Part shown: in pieces, positions 8,056 through 14,810 of the stretch
How positions within the stretch are numbered: the first letter of the stretch is position 1
How the letters are laid out: each line of letters opens with the position of its first letter
DNA from: JANWHF01 sp036276235
GTDB taxonomy: Bacteria > Planctomycetota > Phycisphaerae > Tepidisphaerales > Tepidisphaeraceae
Assembly: GCA_036276235.1 (NCBI GenBank)
Contig: DATBDZ010000219.1
Coordinates: 1-32,602 of the forward strand
DNA length: 32,602 nt
Reading direction: 5' to 3'
Position numbers and translations under genes: made by a program
Notes under the pieces: generated by a model
Told to the model about the DNA's origin: nothing
Databases searched by the model: none
What the model saw: only the letters and a program-made list of their open reading frames with translations

Positions 8056-9414
8056 ATGCAACGAGATATGTCACGCATTCCGATCACCCGTCGACAAATT
8101 ATCGGCCGAAGCGCCGCCACTTTGGCTGCCGCGCCGATCCTGCTTTCACCGGTCGCGGCGCTCGCTGCGGAAAACGTAGCCGCGCCACAGGAGAATCCTC
8201 GGAGCGCGCCGTCCGCACCGGGCGAGGCGGACAAGGATTACACACCCGTCACCACGCCCAACGGTGCGACGCTCCCTTTCAAGATCGTGGACGGCGTGAA
8301 AGTGTTTCATCTGATCGCCGAGCAGGTCGAGCATGAATTTGCCAGCGGCTTAAAGGCCCGCTGCTGGGGCTACAACGGCCGCACGCCGGGGCCGACGATC
8401 GAAGCCGTTGAAGGAGATCGCGTTCGCATCTATGTCACCAATCGACTTCCCGCGCCGACGACCGTTCACTGGCATGGCCTGCGCATTCCCAACGGAATGG
8501 ACGGCGTCAACGGCCTCACGCAAAAGCCGATCGAGCCCGGCCAGACCTTCCGATACGAGTTCACGCTCACCGAGCATGGCACCTACATGTATCATCCGCA
8601 TTTCGATGAGATGACCCAACAGGGGCTGGGGATGATGGGGATGTTTATTATTCATCCGCGCGATCCGCAGGTGCGAGCTGCCGCGCATGTCGATCGTGAT
8701 TTTGTGCTGATGCTCAGCGAATGGCGGCTGGACCCGGGCGCGATGCGGCCCAACCCGATCGAGATGACCGACTTCAACATCCTCACCATCAACAGCAAGG
8801 CGTACCCCGCGACCGAGCCGCTGGTCGTTCGCAAGGGCCAGCGCGTGCGCATCCGCTTCGGCAATCTGAGCGCCATGGAGCATCATCCGATTCATCTGCA
8901 CGGCTATCAGTTTCGCGTCGCCGAAAGCGACGGCGGCCGCATTCCGCAAACCGCGCAATCACTGGCCAACACGATCTTCGTTCCCGTCGGCAGCACGCGC
9001 GCGATCGAGTTTGTCGCCGACGCCGAAGGCGATTGGCCGATGCATTGCCACATGACGCATCACACGATGAACCAGATGGGGCACAATCTTCCCAACATGG
9101 TCGGCGTTGATCCAAAGGGGCTGGATCAGAAGTTCGACCGCGTGTTGCCGCAATATATGACGATGGGCGAAACCGGCATGGGCGACATGGGCGGCATGCA
9201 GATGGCGATCCCCAAAAACAGCATCGCCATGCGATTCCCGCAAGGGCCGTTCGGCATCATCGATATGGGCGGGATGTTCACCATCCTCAAAGTGCGCGAT
9301 GGGATCGCCAATTACGCTGACCCCGGCTGGTACAAGCACCCGGCGGGAACGGTGGCGGATAAAGCGAGCGAGGAAGAAATGAAGCGGGATGGGATTGCCA
9401 TTCATGAAACGTGA
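8056..9414 (+). CDS. Tat-exported multicopper oxidase (copper resistance type)
   Basis: This is a three-cupredoxin-domain multicopper oxidase. A twin-arginine signal (ITRRQIIGRSAATLAAAPIL) sends the folded protein across the membrane. All four copper motifs are present: TTVHWHGL and YMYHPHFDE in domain 1, HHPIHLHGYQF and MHCHMTHHTMNQMGHN in domain 3, supplying the type 1, 2 and 3 ligands. A Met-rich stretch (MGETGMGDMGGMQMAIP) near the end fits Cu(I) capture. It probably oxidises Cu(I) in the periplasm, acting with the preceding TolC-like lipoprotein. The start at 8056 has GGAGGGAG 5 nt upstream, supplied by a family B repeat. The frame also runs back to an ATG at 7867 with AGGAGG, which would add 63 residues ahead of the Tat motif. 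Confidence 0.88.
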   Translation: MQRDMSRIPITRRQIIGRSAATLAAAPILLSPVAALAAENVAAPQENPRSAPSAPGEADKDYTPVTTPNGATLPFKIVDGVKVFHLIAEQVEHEFASGLKARCWGYNGRTPGPTIEAVEGDRVRIYVTNRLPAPTTVHWHGLRIPNGMDGVNGLTQKPIEPGQTFRYEFTLTEHGTYMYHPHFDEMTQQGLGMMGMFIIHPRDPQVRAAAHVDRDFVLMLSEWRLDPGAMRPNPIEMTDFNILTINSKAYPATEPLVVRKGQRVRIRFGNLSAMEHHPIHLHGYQFRVAESDGGRIPQTAQSLANTIFVPVGSTRAIEFVADAEGDWPMHCHMTHHTMNQMGHNLPNMVGVDPKGLDQKFDRVLPQYMTMGETGMGDMGGMQMAIPKNSIAMRFPQGPFGIIDMGGMFTILKVRDGIANYADPGWYKHPAGTVADKASEEEMKRDGIAIHET

Positions 9415-9441
9415 AGCGTGGGAATCCGAGGGCGTCACACT

Positions 9442-9567
9442 CCCTCTCCCCTGTACTCAGGGGAGAGGGCTGGGGTGAGGGGACGAACGCGTCGGATCGC
9501 GAACGACGTCATATTGCGAATCGCTGTCCCCTCACCCTGCCCTCTCCCCTGAGTACAGGGGAGAGGG
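9442..9567. repeat. Family A 126-bp palindromic element, copy 2
   Basis: It has perfect 12-bp outer hairpins (loops TACT and AGTA), inner tails and a 42-nt core (cgaacgcgtcggatcgcgaa and onward). It begins 27 nt after the multicopper oxidase stop. Confidence 0.92.
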
Positions 9568-9588
9568 TTCTGAGCAGGAATCTGACGC

Positions 9589-9705
9589 TCATATGCACCC
9601 CGGCGGCTCACCTGGCTCCGGCGGCGGATCCGGCGTCGGCTGCGGGAGCGGCTCGGGAAGCGGCTCATTGGGGTCCGGCGTGCTCGGCAGTGGCGGCTTG
9701 CTCAT
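9589..9705 (-). CDS. Possible 38-residue proline-rich protein
   Basis: The ORF reads MSKPPLPSTPDPNEPLPEPL and continues in the same Pro/Glu/Asp-rich style, ending EPPGCI. AAGGAG lies 3 nt before the ATG, and the preceding AGATATAAGG could form a -10 element. Short Pro-rich proteins of this kind are common hypothetical genes in Gram-negative bacteria, but no function is known to me. It lies between two family A elements (9442 and 9843). The opposite strand carries a Gly/Ser-rich open frame with no such start signal, which I regard as its shadow. The rest of 9415-10103 holds only repeats. Confidence 0.4.
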   Translation of the reverse strand: MSKPPLPSTPDPNEPLPEPLPQPTPDPPPEPGEPPGCI

Positions 9706-9842
9706 CCACTCCTTATATCTTCGCGATCCGAAAGCCGGCCACGGCGAAATTGTCACGCGAAGGGGGGATCGCAATTCTTGCGTGATGTCACGCAGAATAA
9801 ACACAGCTTCGCTGCGTCCACGAAGGCATGCTTGCGCTTTCT

Positions 9843-9968
9843 CCCTCTCCCCTGTACTCAGGGGAGAGGGTTGGGGTGAGGGGATGACTGCTTCGACTTG
9901 CGAACCGCGCCATATGGCAAATCGCTGTCCCCTCACCCTGCCCTCTCCCCTGAGTACAGGGGAGAGGG
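9843..9968. repeat. Family A 126-bp palindromic element, copy 3
   Basis: Its architecture and length match the copy at 9442, with a 42-nt core reading tgactgcttcgacttgcgaa and onward. It lies 135 nt upstream of the split mutase gene. Confidence 0.92.
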
Positions 9969-10103
9969 TTCTGATCGAATTCGCTCCTCAGCATCACCCT
10001 CGCGGCGGTGAATATTGATGATCTGGTCCCATAACGCGACATATCCGCTTTGCAGTTTCGCGCCATGCATATGATTGTATGGAAGATCGATCTGGGAGAA
10101 TGA

Positions 10104-11468
10104 TTGGTTAGGCCGGCCGCGCCAATTCGACTGCTCACCGCCGTCCCGATTTGTGACGGGCACGACAGCGCCATCAGCACGATTAATCTGGAATTCATCC
10201 GAAACGGAATCGAGGTGATTTACCTCGGCTACCACCGCAGCGCCGCCGACATCGCGCGGGCGGCGGTGCAGGAAGATGTGCGCGCCATCGGTATCTCCAG
10301 CTACAACGGCGGGCATGTCGAGTTCTTCGCCGAGGTGATTCGACAACTTAAAACCCGCGGCGGCGACGATATCCGCCTCTTCGGCGGCGGCGGAGGAACG
10401 ATCACGCCAGCCGACGCACGCATCATGCGAAGAGGCGGCGTCGATGAAATCTTCTTCGCTGGAACGTCACTCGACAAAATCGTGGAATACGTGAAGACGC
10501 GATACGCGACTGCGCCGCGAGCCGCGAATGGAATGCAGCGAGGCGATCGCCAGCTCGGCCGGCAATTGACGCTTGCAGCGGAGGGAGAGCGCGCGAAAGC
10601 AAGCGCTCGTCCTTCGCGCGTGTCGAGCAGCCGTCCCCGACTGGTCCTGGGCATCACCGGTCCCGGCGGCGCGGGGAAAACGACGTTGATCGACGAGCTG
10701 GTCCTGCGATTTCTGCAAAGCAATCCGACCGGCCGCATCGCGATTCTTTCCCACGATCCGAGCATCGTCGGCAACGGCGCGCTCCTGGGCGATCGGGCGG
10801 CGATGTTCTACTGCCAGGACGATCGCGTCTTCATGCGCAGCCTCTCCACGGCGGGCCAGGCCGGTGGCTTAGCGCCGCAGACGCGCCGCTGCCTCGATGT
10901 CCACTTCCGCGAAGATTTCGACGTGATCCTGATCGAAACGGTCGGCATCGGGCAGGAAGCCGTGCCCTTTGGCAAAGGGTTGGTGGATAAGACGATCCTG
11001 GTGATGAGCCCCGATTATGGCAGTCGGTTACAATTGCAGAAGATTGCGATGCTGGACGCAGCGGATTTGATCGTCGTGAACAAATCCGATCTCTCCGCCG
11101 CCCGGGCCGCTACTGCCGAGATCGAGCAACGGCTGGCGCTCAATCATCGCGGCCAGCAGGTCATCAGCACGATCGCCAAACGGCATGGAGACGGCGGCGT
11201 GGATCGATTATTCCAGGCGCTCAACGTAGGGCGGGCACTGCCCGCCGCCGGGAATCCCGTATTATCCCCTCCTCCGGTACTCCGGGGGAGGGCTAGGGTG
11301 GGGGTTCGCGCAACCGGCACACCTTCTACACAACCCCCTCCCCAGCCCTCCCCCGGAATACCGAGGGAGGGAGAAAAGGTGTCGCTTAAGAATACACGCG
11401 CTGGTGCCAAGCCCGCGAAAACCACGGGCGGGCCGCCCGTGCCACTTAAGAGGGGTGCGCGCCGATGA
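10104..11468 (+). CDS. icmF: IcmF-like N-terminal part: B12-binding domain fused to a MeaB/MeaI-type GTPase
   Basis: Residues 8-133 are a cobalamin-binding domain: DGHDSA (18-23, His20 being the predicted axial cobalt ligand), ISSYNGGH (64-71) and FGGGGGTI (93-100), a pattern typical of IcmF rather than classic methylmalonyl-CoA mutase. Residues 180-374 are a P-loop G3E chaperone GTPase: Walker A GPGGAGKT (186-193), GNGALLGDR (223-231), ETVGIGQ (278-284) and NKSD (326-329). Such GTPases load and protect the B12 cofactor of acyl-CoA mutases. From about residue 375 to the end the sequence is repeat-encoded: a GTAG hairpin, a family B element (about 389-423) and another hairpin (about 440-448). 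The start is TTG at 10104 with GGGAG 5 nt upstream; an in-frame TGA directly precedes it. The stop overlaps the next start as ATGA. Confidence 0.87.
   Translation: MVRPAAPIRLLTAVPICDGHDSAISTINLEFIRNGIEVIYLGYHRSAADIARAAVQEDVRAIGISSYNGGHVEFFAEVIRQLKTRGGDDIRLFGGGGGTITPADARIMRRGGVDEIFFAGTSLDKIVEYVKTRYATAPRAANGMQRGDRQLGRQLTLAAEGERAKASARPSRVSSSRPRLVLGITGPGGAGKTTLIDELVLRFLQSNPTGRIAILSHDPSIVGNGALLGDRAAMFYCQDDRVFMRSLSTAGQAGGLAPQTRRCLDVHFREDFDVILIETVGIGQEAVPFGKGLVDKTILVMSPDYGSRLQLQKIAMLDAADLIVVNKSDLSAARAATAEIEQRLALNHRGQQVISTIAKRHGDGGVDRLFQALNVGRALPAAGNPVLSPPPVLRGRARVGVRATGTPSTQPPPQPSPGIPREGEKVSLKNTRAGAKPAKTTGGPPVPLKRGARR
11226..11246. repeat. GTAG-foot hairpin (REP-like)
   Basis: GTAG is followed by the hairpin GGCGGGCA-CT-GCCCGCC. 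It encodes part of the C-terminal tail of the IcmF-like GTPase. A similar unit occurs at 20777, and a reverse one at 3712. Confidence 0.65.
11268..11370. repeat. Family B palindromic element, copy 4, inside a coding frame
   Basis: It has the same layout as the other B copies, with a 28-nt core. It is translated in frame as LSPPPVLRGRARVG ... PPPQPSPGIPREGEK at the C-terminus of the B12/GTPase protein, just ahead of the mutase subunit gene. Confidence 0.9.
11421..11445. repeat. Short hairpin related to family D
   Basis: CACGGGCGG and CCGCCCGTG form a hairpin followed by CCAC. It is the third repeat in a row at the junction of the two mutase genes and is translated as TTGGPPVPL. Confidence 0.55.
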
Positions 11469-13216
11469 GCATCCTTGCCGATGTCATTCTCGCCAATGAG
11501 CGGTATCGATCCTTTGTCGATCAGCAGACATCGCGCGCTAAGACCGACGCCAAATTCGGCAATGAACTGCTTGCGCGATGGAAATCGATCCGCGACGGAA
11601 TCGCGAAGACAACTACGCCCACCGGCCTGCAACTCCCTCGTCTGGCGCTTCCGCAGTTTGATGATCCCGCTCTGATCGCGCGATATCTCTATGGTCAGGG
11701 CCTTCCCGGCGAGTTTCCGTACCTCAACGGCGCGTATCGCGAGATGTATCTGGAAGCCAACGACGGCGCGAAAAAAGCCGAAGAGCCGACGCGGCTTTTC
11801 GCTGGGCTCGGCCTGGCGGATGACACCAACGCACGCTTCCACTATCTCACGCAACATCAGCGCAGCGCCCGCCTGAGCAGCGCATTCGATGGCCCCACGC
11901 TTTACGGCCTGGACAGCGATGCCGACGGCGTCTTCGGAAAGATCGGCGAAGGGGGCGTTGCCATCGATACCGTCGAAGACATGCTCCGCCTTTACGACGG
12001 CTTTGATCTGGCCAGCGAAGATGTTTCCGTCTCGATGACGATCAACGGCCCCGCGCCGGCGATCCTTGCGATGTTCATCGCCGCCGCCAAGCGGCGCTTT
12101 GGTGACGGCGTCATCCCCCAGCTTCGCGGCACGATACAGGCGGATATCCTCAAGGAAGTTCAGGCTCAGAACGAAGTGCTTTTCCCGATCGAGGCGTCGC
12201 TGCGGTTTCTGACCGACATGGTCGAATGGACGACGCAAAATATGCCGCGCTGGTATCCGATTTCGATTAGCGGGTATCACATCGCCGAGGCGGGCGCGAC
12301 GCCCATTCAGCAGGCGGCGTTCACGCTTTCCAACGGCTTTGCCTACGCGCAGATGTTTCGCGAGCGCGGCATTGACGTCAATCACTTCGGGCCGCGCCTC
12401 TCCTTCTTCCTGGATTGCGGATTGGATGTGGAATATCTGGCGCTGGCGCGTGTCTGCCGCAAGATCTGGGCGATCGGCATGCGCGATGTGTTCGCCGCCG
12501 ATTCGCGGGCGCAGCTCTTCAAGCTGCACACGCAAACCAGCGGCCGCTCGCTGGTGGCGGCGGAGTTCCAGAACAATCTCACGCGCACGGCTATCGAATT
12601 ATTGCTCGCCTACATCAACGGCACCAACTCCTGCCACAGCAATAGCGCCGATGAAGCCTTCACAACGCCAAGCGAGCAGTACGTTCGCCTGGCGTCGCAC
12701 TCGCAGGCGATTCTTCTGGAAGAGTCGGGCCTCTTCAAGCACATGATGAACGCACTGGCCGGCTCGCCAGGAATGGAGGCGATTGAAGCTGCCGTCGAGA
12801 ACGCGATCCTCGACGAATTCCGCGAGATCGACCGTCTGGGCGGCGTGCTCGCCGCCGTCGAAACCCGCTACCAGCGCAGCCAGATCCAAACCGCCGCCCA
12901 CCGCCTGGAGCGCCAAATCTCCGACGGGACACGCCCGATCATCGGCCTCAATCGCTACCGCAACAAATACGCGGCCGAAAATGTGCAAATGGTCCGCACC
13001 TCAAAAGCCCGCAAACAGCTCCAGCTCAAGCGCCTGGCAAAGTTCAAAGCCAGGCACAGCAAAAAATCACAACAAGCCCTGGACGATCTGGCAAGCGTAG
13101 TCCAATCCGGCGGCAACGTCTTCGCGCAGCTCATCCAAACCGTCGAGCATTGCTCGCTCGGACAGATCACTGAACGCTTGCACGAGGTGGTCGGCCACTA
13201 TCGGCCGACGGTATGA
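11465..13216 (+). CDS. icmF: Acyl-CoA mutase catalytic (substrate-binding) subunit, IcmF-like
   Basis: The product is the TIM-barrel subunit of a B12-dependent acyl-CoA mutase. Family segments are present: GEFPYLNGAY, EEPTRLFAGLGLADDTNARF, LSSAFDGPTLYGLDSD, DVSVSMTINGPAPAILAMF, LRGTIQADILKE, ISISGYHIAEAGATPIQQ (a hallmark GYHIxEAGA), INHFGPRLSFF-like VNHFGPRLSFFLD, and LQTS-like HTQTSGRSL. The EDPTRMFAG-like motif and overall order match IcmF, which combines B12 domain, G domain and mutase in one chain; here the mutase is a separate 583-residue ORF overlapping the B12/GTPase ORF by ATGA. The reaction may be isobutyryl-CoA/butyryl-CoA or a related rearrangement; I could not decide the substrate from sequence. 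It is translationally coupled to the gene before it. Confidence 0.9.
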   Translation: MSILADVILANERYRSFVDQQTSRAKTDAKFGNELLARWKSIRDGIAKTTTPTGLQLPRLALPQFDDPALIARYLYGQGLPGEFPYLNGAYREMYLEANDGAKKAEEPTRLFAGLGLADDTNARFHYLTQHQRSARLSSAFDGPTLYGLDSDADGVFGKIGEGGVAIDTVEDMLRLYDGFDLASEDVSVSMTINGPAPAILAMFIAAAKRRFGDGVIPQLRGTIQADILKEVQAQNEVLFPIEASLRFLTDMVEWTTQNMPRWYPISISGYHIAEAGATPIQQAAFTLSNGFAYAQMFRERGIDVNHFGPRLSFFLDCGLDVEYLALARVCRKIWAIGMRDVFAADSRAQLFKLHTQTSGRSLVAAEFQNNLTRTAIELLLAYINGTNSCHSNSADEAFTTPSEQYVRLASHSQAILLEESGLFKHMMNALAGSPGMEAIEAAVENAILDEFREIDRLGGVLAAVETRYQRSQIQTAAHRLERQISDGTRPIIGLNRYRNKYAAENVQMVRTSKARKQLQLKRLAKFKARHSKKSQQALDDLASVVQSGGNVFAQLIQTVEHCSLGQITERLHEVVGHYRPTV

Positions 13217-13241
13217 TGTGGACGTTGCACCGGGATAGTTG

Positions 13242-13250
13242 TGGTATAAT
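13242..13250 (+). promoter_or_regulatory. Extended -10 promoter of hicBA
   Basis: TGGTATAAT matches the extended -10 form TGnTATAAT exactly. The upstream -35 region is weak; TTGCAC at 13225 has a spacing of only 14 nt. GGAG at 13258-13261 precedes the hicB start. Confidence 0.6.
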
Positions 13251-13266
13251 GGACGTTGGAGAGCAA

Positions 13267-13473
13267 ATGAAACAGACATTCACCGCACGAATCTGGAAGG
13301 AAGGGAGATGGTTTATCGCCCAGTGCTTGGAAGTGGACATCGCCAGTCACGGTACGACCCGCCAAAAAGCGCTGCGTAATCTCGAAGAGGCGCTGCAGCT
13401 CTATTTCGAACCGCCGATAGCGACCGTCATTCCTAAACTCACCAGCTTCGAGGTCGAGCTTGGCGCGGCTTAG
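13267..13473 (+). CDS. hicB: HicB-family antitoxin
   Basis: The 68-residue protein reads MKQTFTARIWKEGRWFIAQC, then LEVDIASHGTTRQKALRNLEEA, the partially degraded RNase H-like fold of HicB antitoxins (a strand-strand core with 'ALxNLxEALxLYFE'). It neutralises the HicA mRNA interferase and usually represses its own promoter. The frame is open to 13213, but GGAG at 13258 and homology favour the ATG at 13267. The antitoxin comes first and overlaps hicA by 14 nt. No C-terminal DNA-binding helix-turn-helix is obvious in this short form, so autoregulation is uncertain. Confidence 0.85.
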   Translation: MKQTFTARIWKEGRWFIAQCLEVDIASHGTTRQKALRNLEEALQLYFEPPIATVIPKLTSFEVELGAA

Positions 13474-13687
13474 GCCCACACCATACCGCGAGGTCCGTCG
13501 CAAGCTCCACGCCGCCGGATTCCACGAAGTTGCCCAGCGGGGCAGCCACGTGAAGTTTCTCAAGTCGATCGCAGACGATGTCCGCGTGGCGATCGTGCCT
13601 CGCCATTCCAGAGACATTCCGACTGGAACGCTTCGCAGCATTTTGAGCCAGGCCGGATTAACACCAGAGCAGTTTGAGAATCTGTAA
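13460..13687 (+). CDS. hicA: HicA-family mRNA interferase toxin
   Basis: The 75-residue protein has the HicA double-stranded RNA-binding-like fold: YREVRRKLHAAGFHEVAQRGSH and KFLKSI, then VPRHSRDIPTGTLRSILSQAGL. The His in RGSHVKF is the expected catalytic residue, so the toxin looks intact. HicA cleaves mRNAs in the cytoplasm. The start is a TTG at 13460 inside the hicB end; no in-frame ATG lies nearby, and an overlapping non-ATG start would keep toxin output below antitoxin output. Confidence 0.85.
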   Translation: MARLRPTPYREVRRKLHAAGFHEVAQRGSHVKFLKSIADDVRVAIVPRHSRDIPTGTLRSILSQAGLTPEQFENL

Positions 13688-13727
13688 TGAGTGGCGCGCT
13701 TCGTACGTATTAATTCGAGGATTGCTC

Positions 13728-13988
13728 ATGCAGCCCACCGTTAGTCCATCAAAACCGGCCAAGTCGCAATCGGTCTATGTGTCCTTGAGCGTGCGGGACG
13801 GGGATCGACTGCTGAAGCCCGCGCAAGTCTTATTCGATCGACTGATATTTGACCACCCGCCACACCTCACATCATCCGAGGTTGAGGTTACGGTGGCAAA
13901 TGGAGATGTGGTCGATCGCCGGGTGGTCGCTGTTCTGCCACACGATCCGAGCGCTACGGAGATTCCAATTCGTTTGTTGAAATCCTAG
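13728..13988 (+). CDS. Hypothetical 86-residue protein
   Basis: I do not recognise this protein. It starts MQPTVSPSKPAKSQSVYVSL and then alternates beta-like segments (SVRDGDRLLKPAQVLFDRLIF, SEVEVTVANGDVVDRRVVAVL) with no signal peptide, membrane segment or cysteine. GAGG at 13717-13720 lies 7 nt before the ATG at 13728, and coding potential looks reasonable. It follows hicA by 40 nt on the same strand but has no known link to toxin-antitoxin systems. A small beta-rich cytoplasmic protein is all that can be said. Confidence 0.6.
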   Translation: MQPTVSPSKPAKSQSVYVSLSVRDGDRLLKPAQVLFDRLIFDHPPHLTSSEVEVTVANGDVVDRRVVAVLPHDPSATEIPIRLLKS

Positions 13989-14058
13989 CCGGGTCGAAGC
14001 TCGGAAGGTTCAATCCGTGAAACATGGGCGCGCCCCCAGTGGGCCACTCAACCCCTCT

Positions 14059-14086
14059 TTGAGCAAATCCCCCCGCGCAGTATCAT
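14059..14086 (+). promoter_or_regulatory. Candidate promoter of the peroxiredoxin-persulfide dioxygenase operon
   Basis: TTGAGC (14059-14064) and TATCAT (14081-14086) are 16 nt apart, about 70 nt before the peroxiredoxin start. The rest of 13989-14153 shows no gene. Confidence 0.4.
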
Positions 14087-14153
14087 TTCGCTGCTAGCTC
14101 ACGGCGTTCGTGAGATCCTCCATCCAGAAAACTCTCGGCAAGGCATCCACACC

Positions 14154-14810
14154 ATGTTGCGCATTAACGACGTCGCGCCCGATTTCACCGCTGAAACTTC
14201 TCAAGGCCCAATCAAATTCCACGAATGGATCGGCAACGGCTGGGCCATCCTTTTCTCGCACCCAAAGGATTTCACGCCTGTCTGCACCACTGAGCTGGGT
14301 TATATGGCGGGCTTGCAGCCGGAGTTTGCCAAGCGCAATTGCAAGATCATTGGGCTCTCCGTCGATCCGATTGACAAGCATCAGAAGTGGGCACAGGACA
14401 TCGAACAGACGCAGGGGCATAAGGTCGATTTTCCGATGATCGGCGATCCGACGCTCAACGTCTCCAAGGCGTACAACATGCTGCCCGCCGAGAGCGGCGA
14501 GACGTGCGAGGGGCGCACTGCCGCCGACAATGCGACGGTGCGGACGGTTTTCATTGTCGGGCCGGATAAGAAGATCAAGCTGATGCTCAGCTATCCGATG
14601 AGCACCGGGCGGAATTTTGATGAGATCCTTCGCGTGCTGGATTCAATGCAGCTCACCGCCAAGCACTCGGTGGCGACGCCGGTGAATTGGAAGCCCGGCG
14701 ATGATGTGATCATCCCGACATCGGTTTCGGACGAGGACGCGAAGAAGAAATATCCCGCCGGGTTTAAGACGCTGCGGCCGTATTTGCGGGTTGTGGCACA
14801 GCCGAAATGA
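14154..14810 (+). CDS. 1-Cys peroxiredoxin (AhpC/TSA, Prx6-type)
   Basis: This is a cytoplasmic thiol peroxidase that reduces peroxides. The active-site motif HPKDFTPVCTTE places the peroxidatic cysteine at residue 44. The 218-residue length and the long C-terminal domain (PVNWKPGDDVIIPTSVSDEDA, then RPYLRVVAQP) are typical of the Prx6 subfamily. A second cysteine occurs in GETCEGRTAADN, where many Prx6 enzymes have none that resolves, so 1-Cys chemistry is likely but not certain. The stop codon overlaps the next start as ATGA, tying it to the persulfide dioxygenase; together they suggest a response to oxidative and sulfide stress. Confidence 0.92.
   Translation: MLRINDVAPDFTAETSQGPIKFHEWIGNGWAILFSHPKDFTPVCTTELGYMAGLQPEFAKRNCKIIGLSVDPIDKHQKWAQDIEQTQGHKVDFPMIGDPTLNVSKAYNMLPAESGETCEGRTAADNATVRTVFIVGPDKKIKLMLSYPMSTGRNFDEILRVLDSMQLTAKHSVATPVNWKPGDDVIIPTSVSDEDAKKKYPAGFKTLRPYLRVVAQPK

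Noticed and set aside
9593..10018. Gly/Ser-rich plus-strand open frame
   Set aside because: Its first part is antisense to the better-supported Pro-rich ORF and the rest runs through a family A element.
11144..12535. Long minus-strand open frame of 463 codons
   Set aside because: It lies antisense to the acyl-CoA mutase subunit and the end of the B12/GTPase gene, and shows no recognisable domain.
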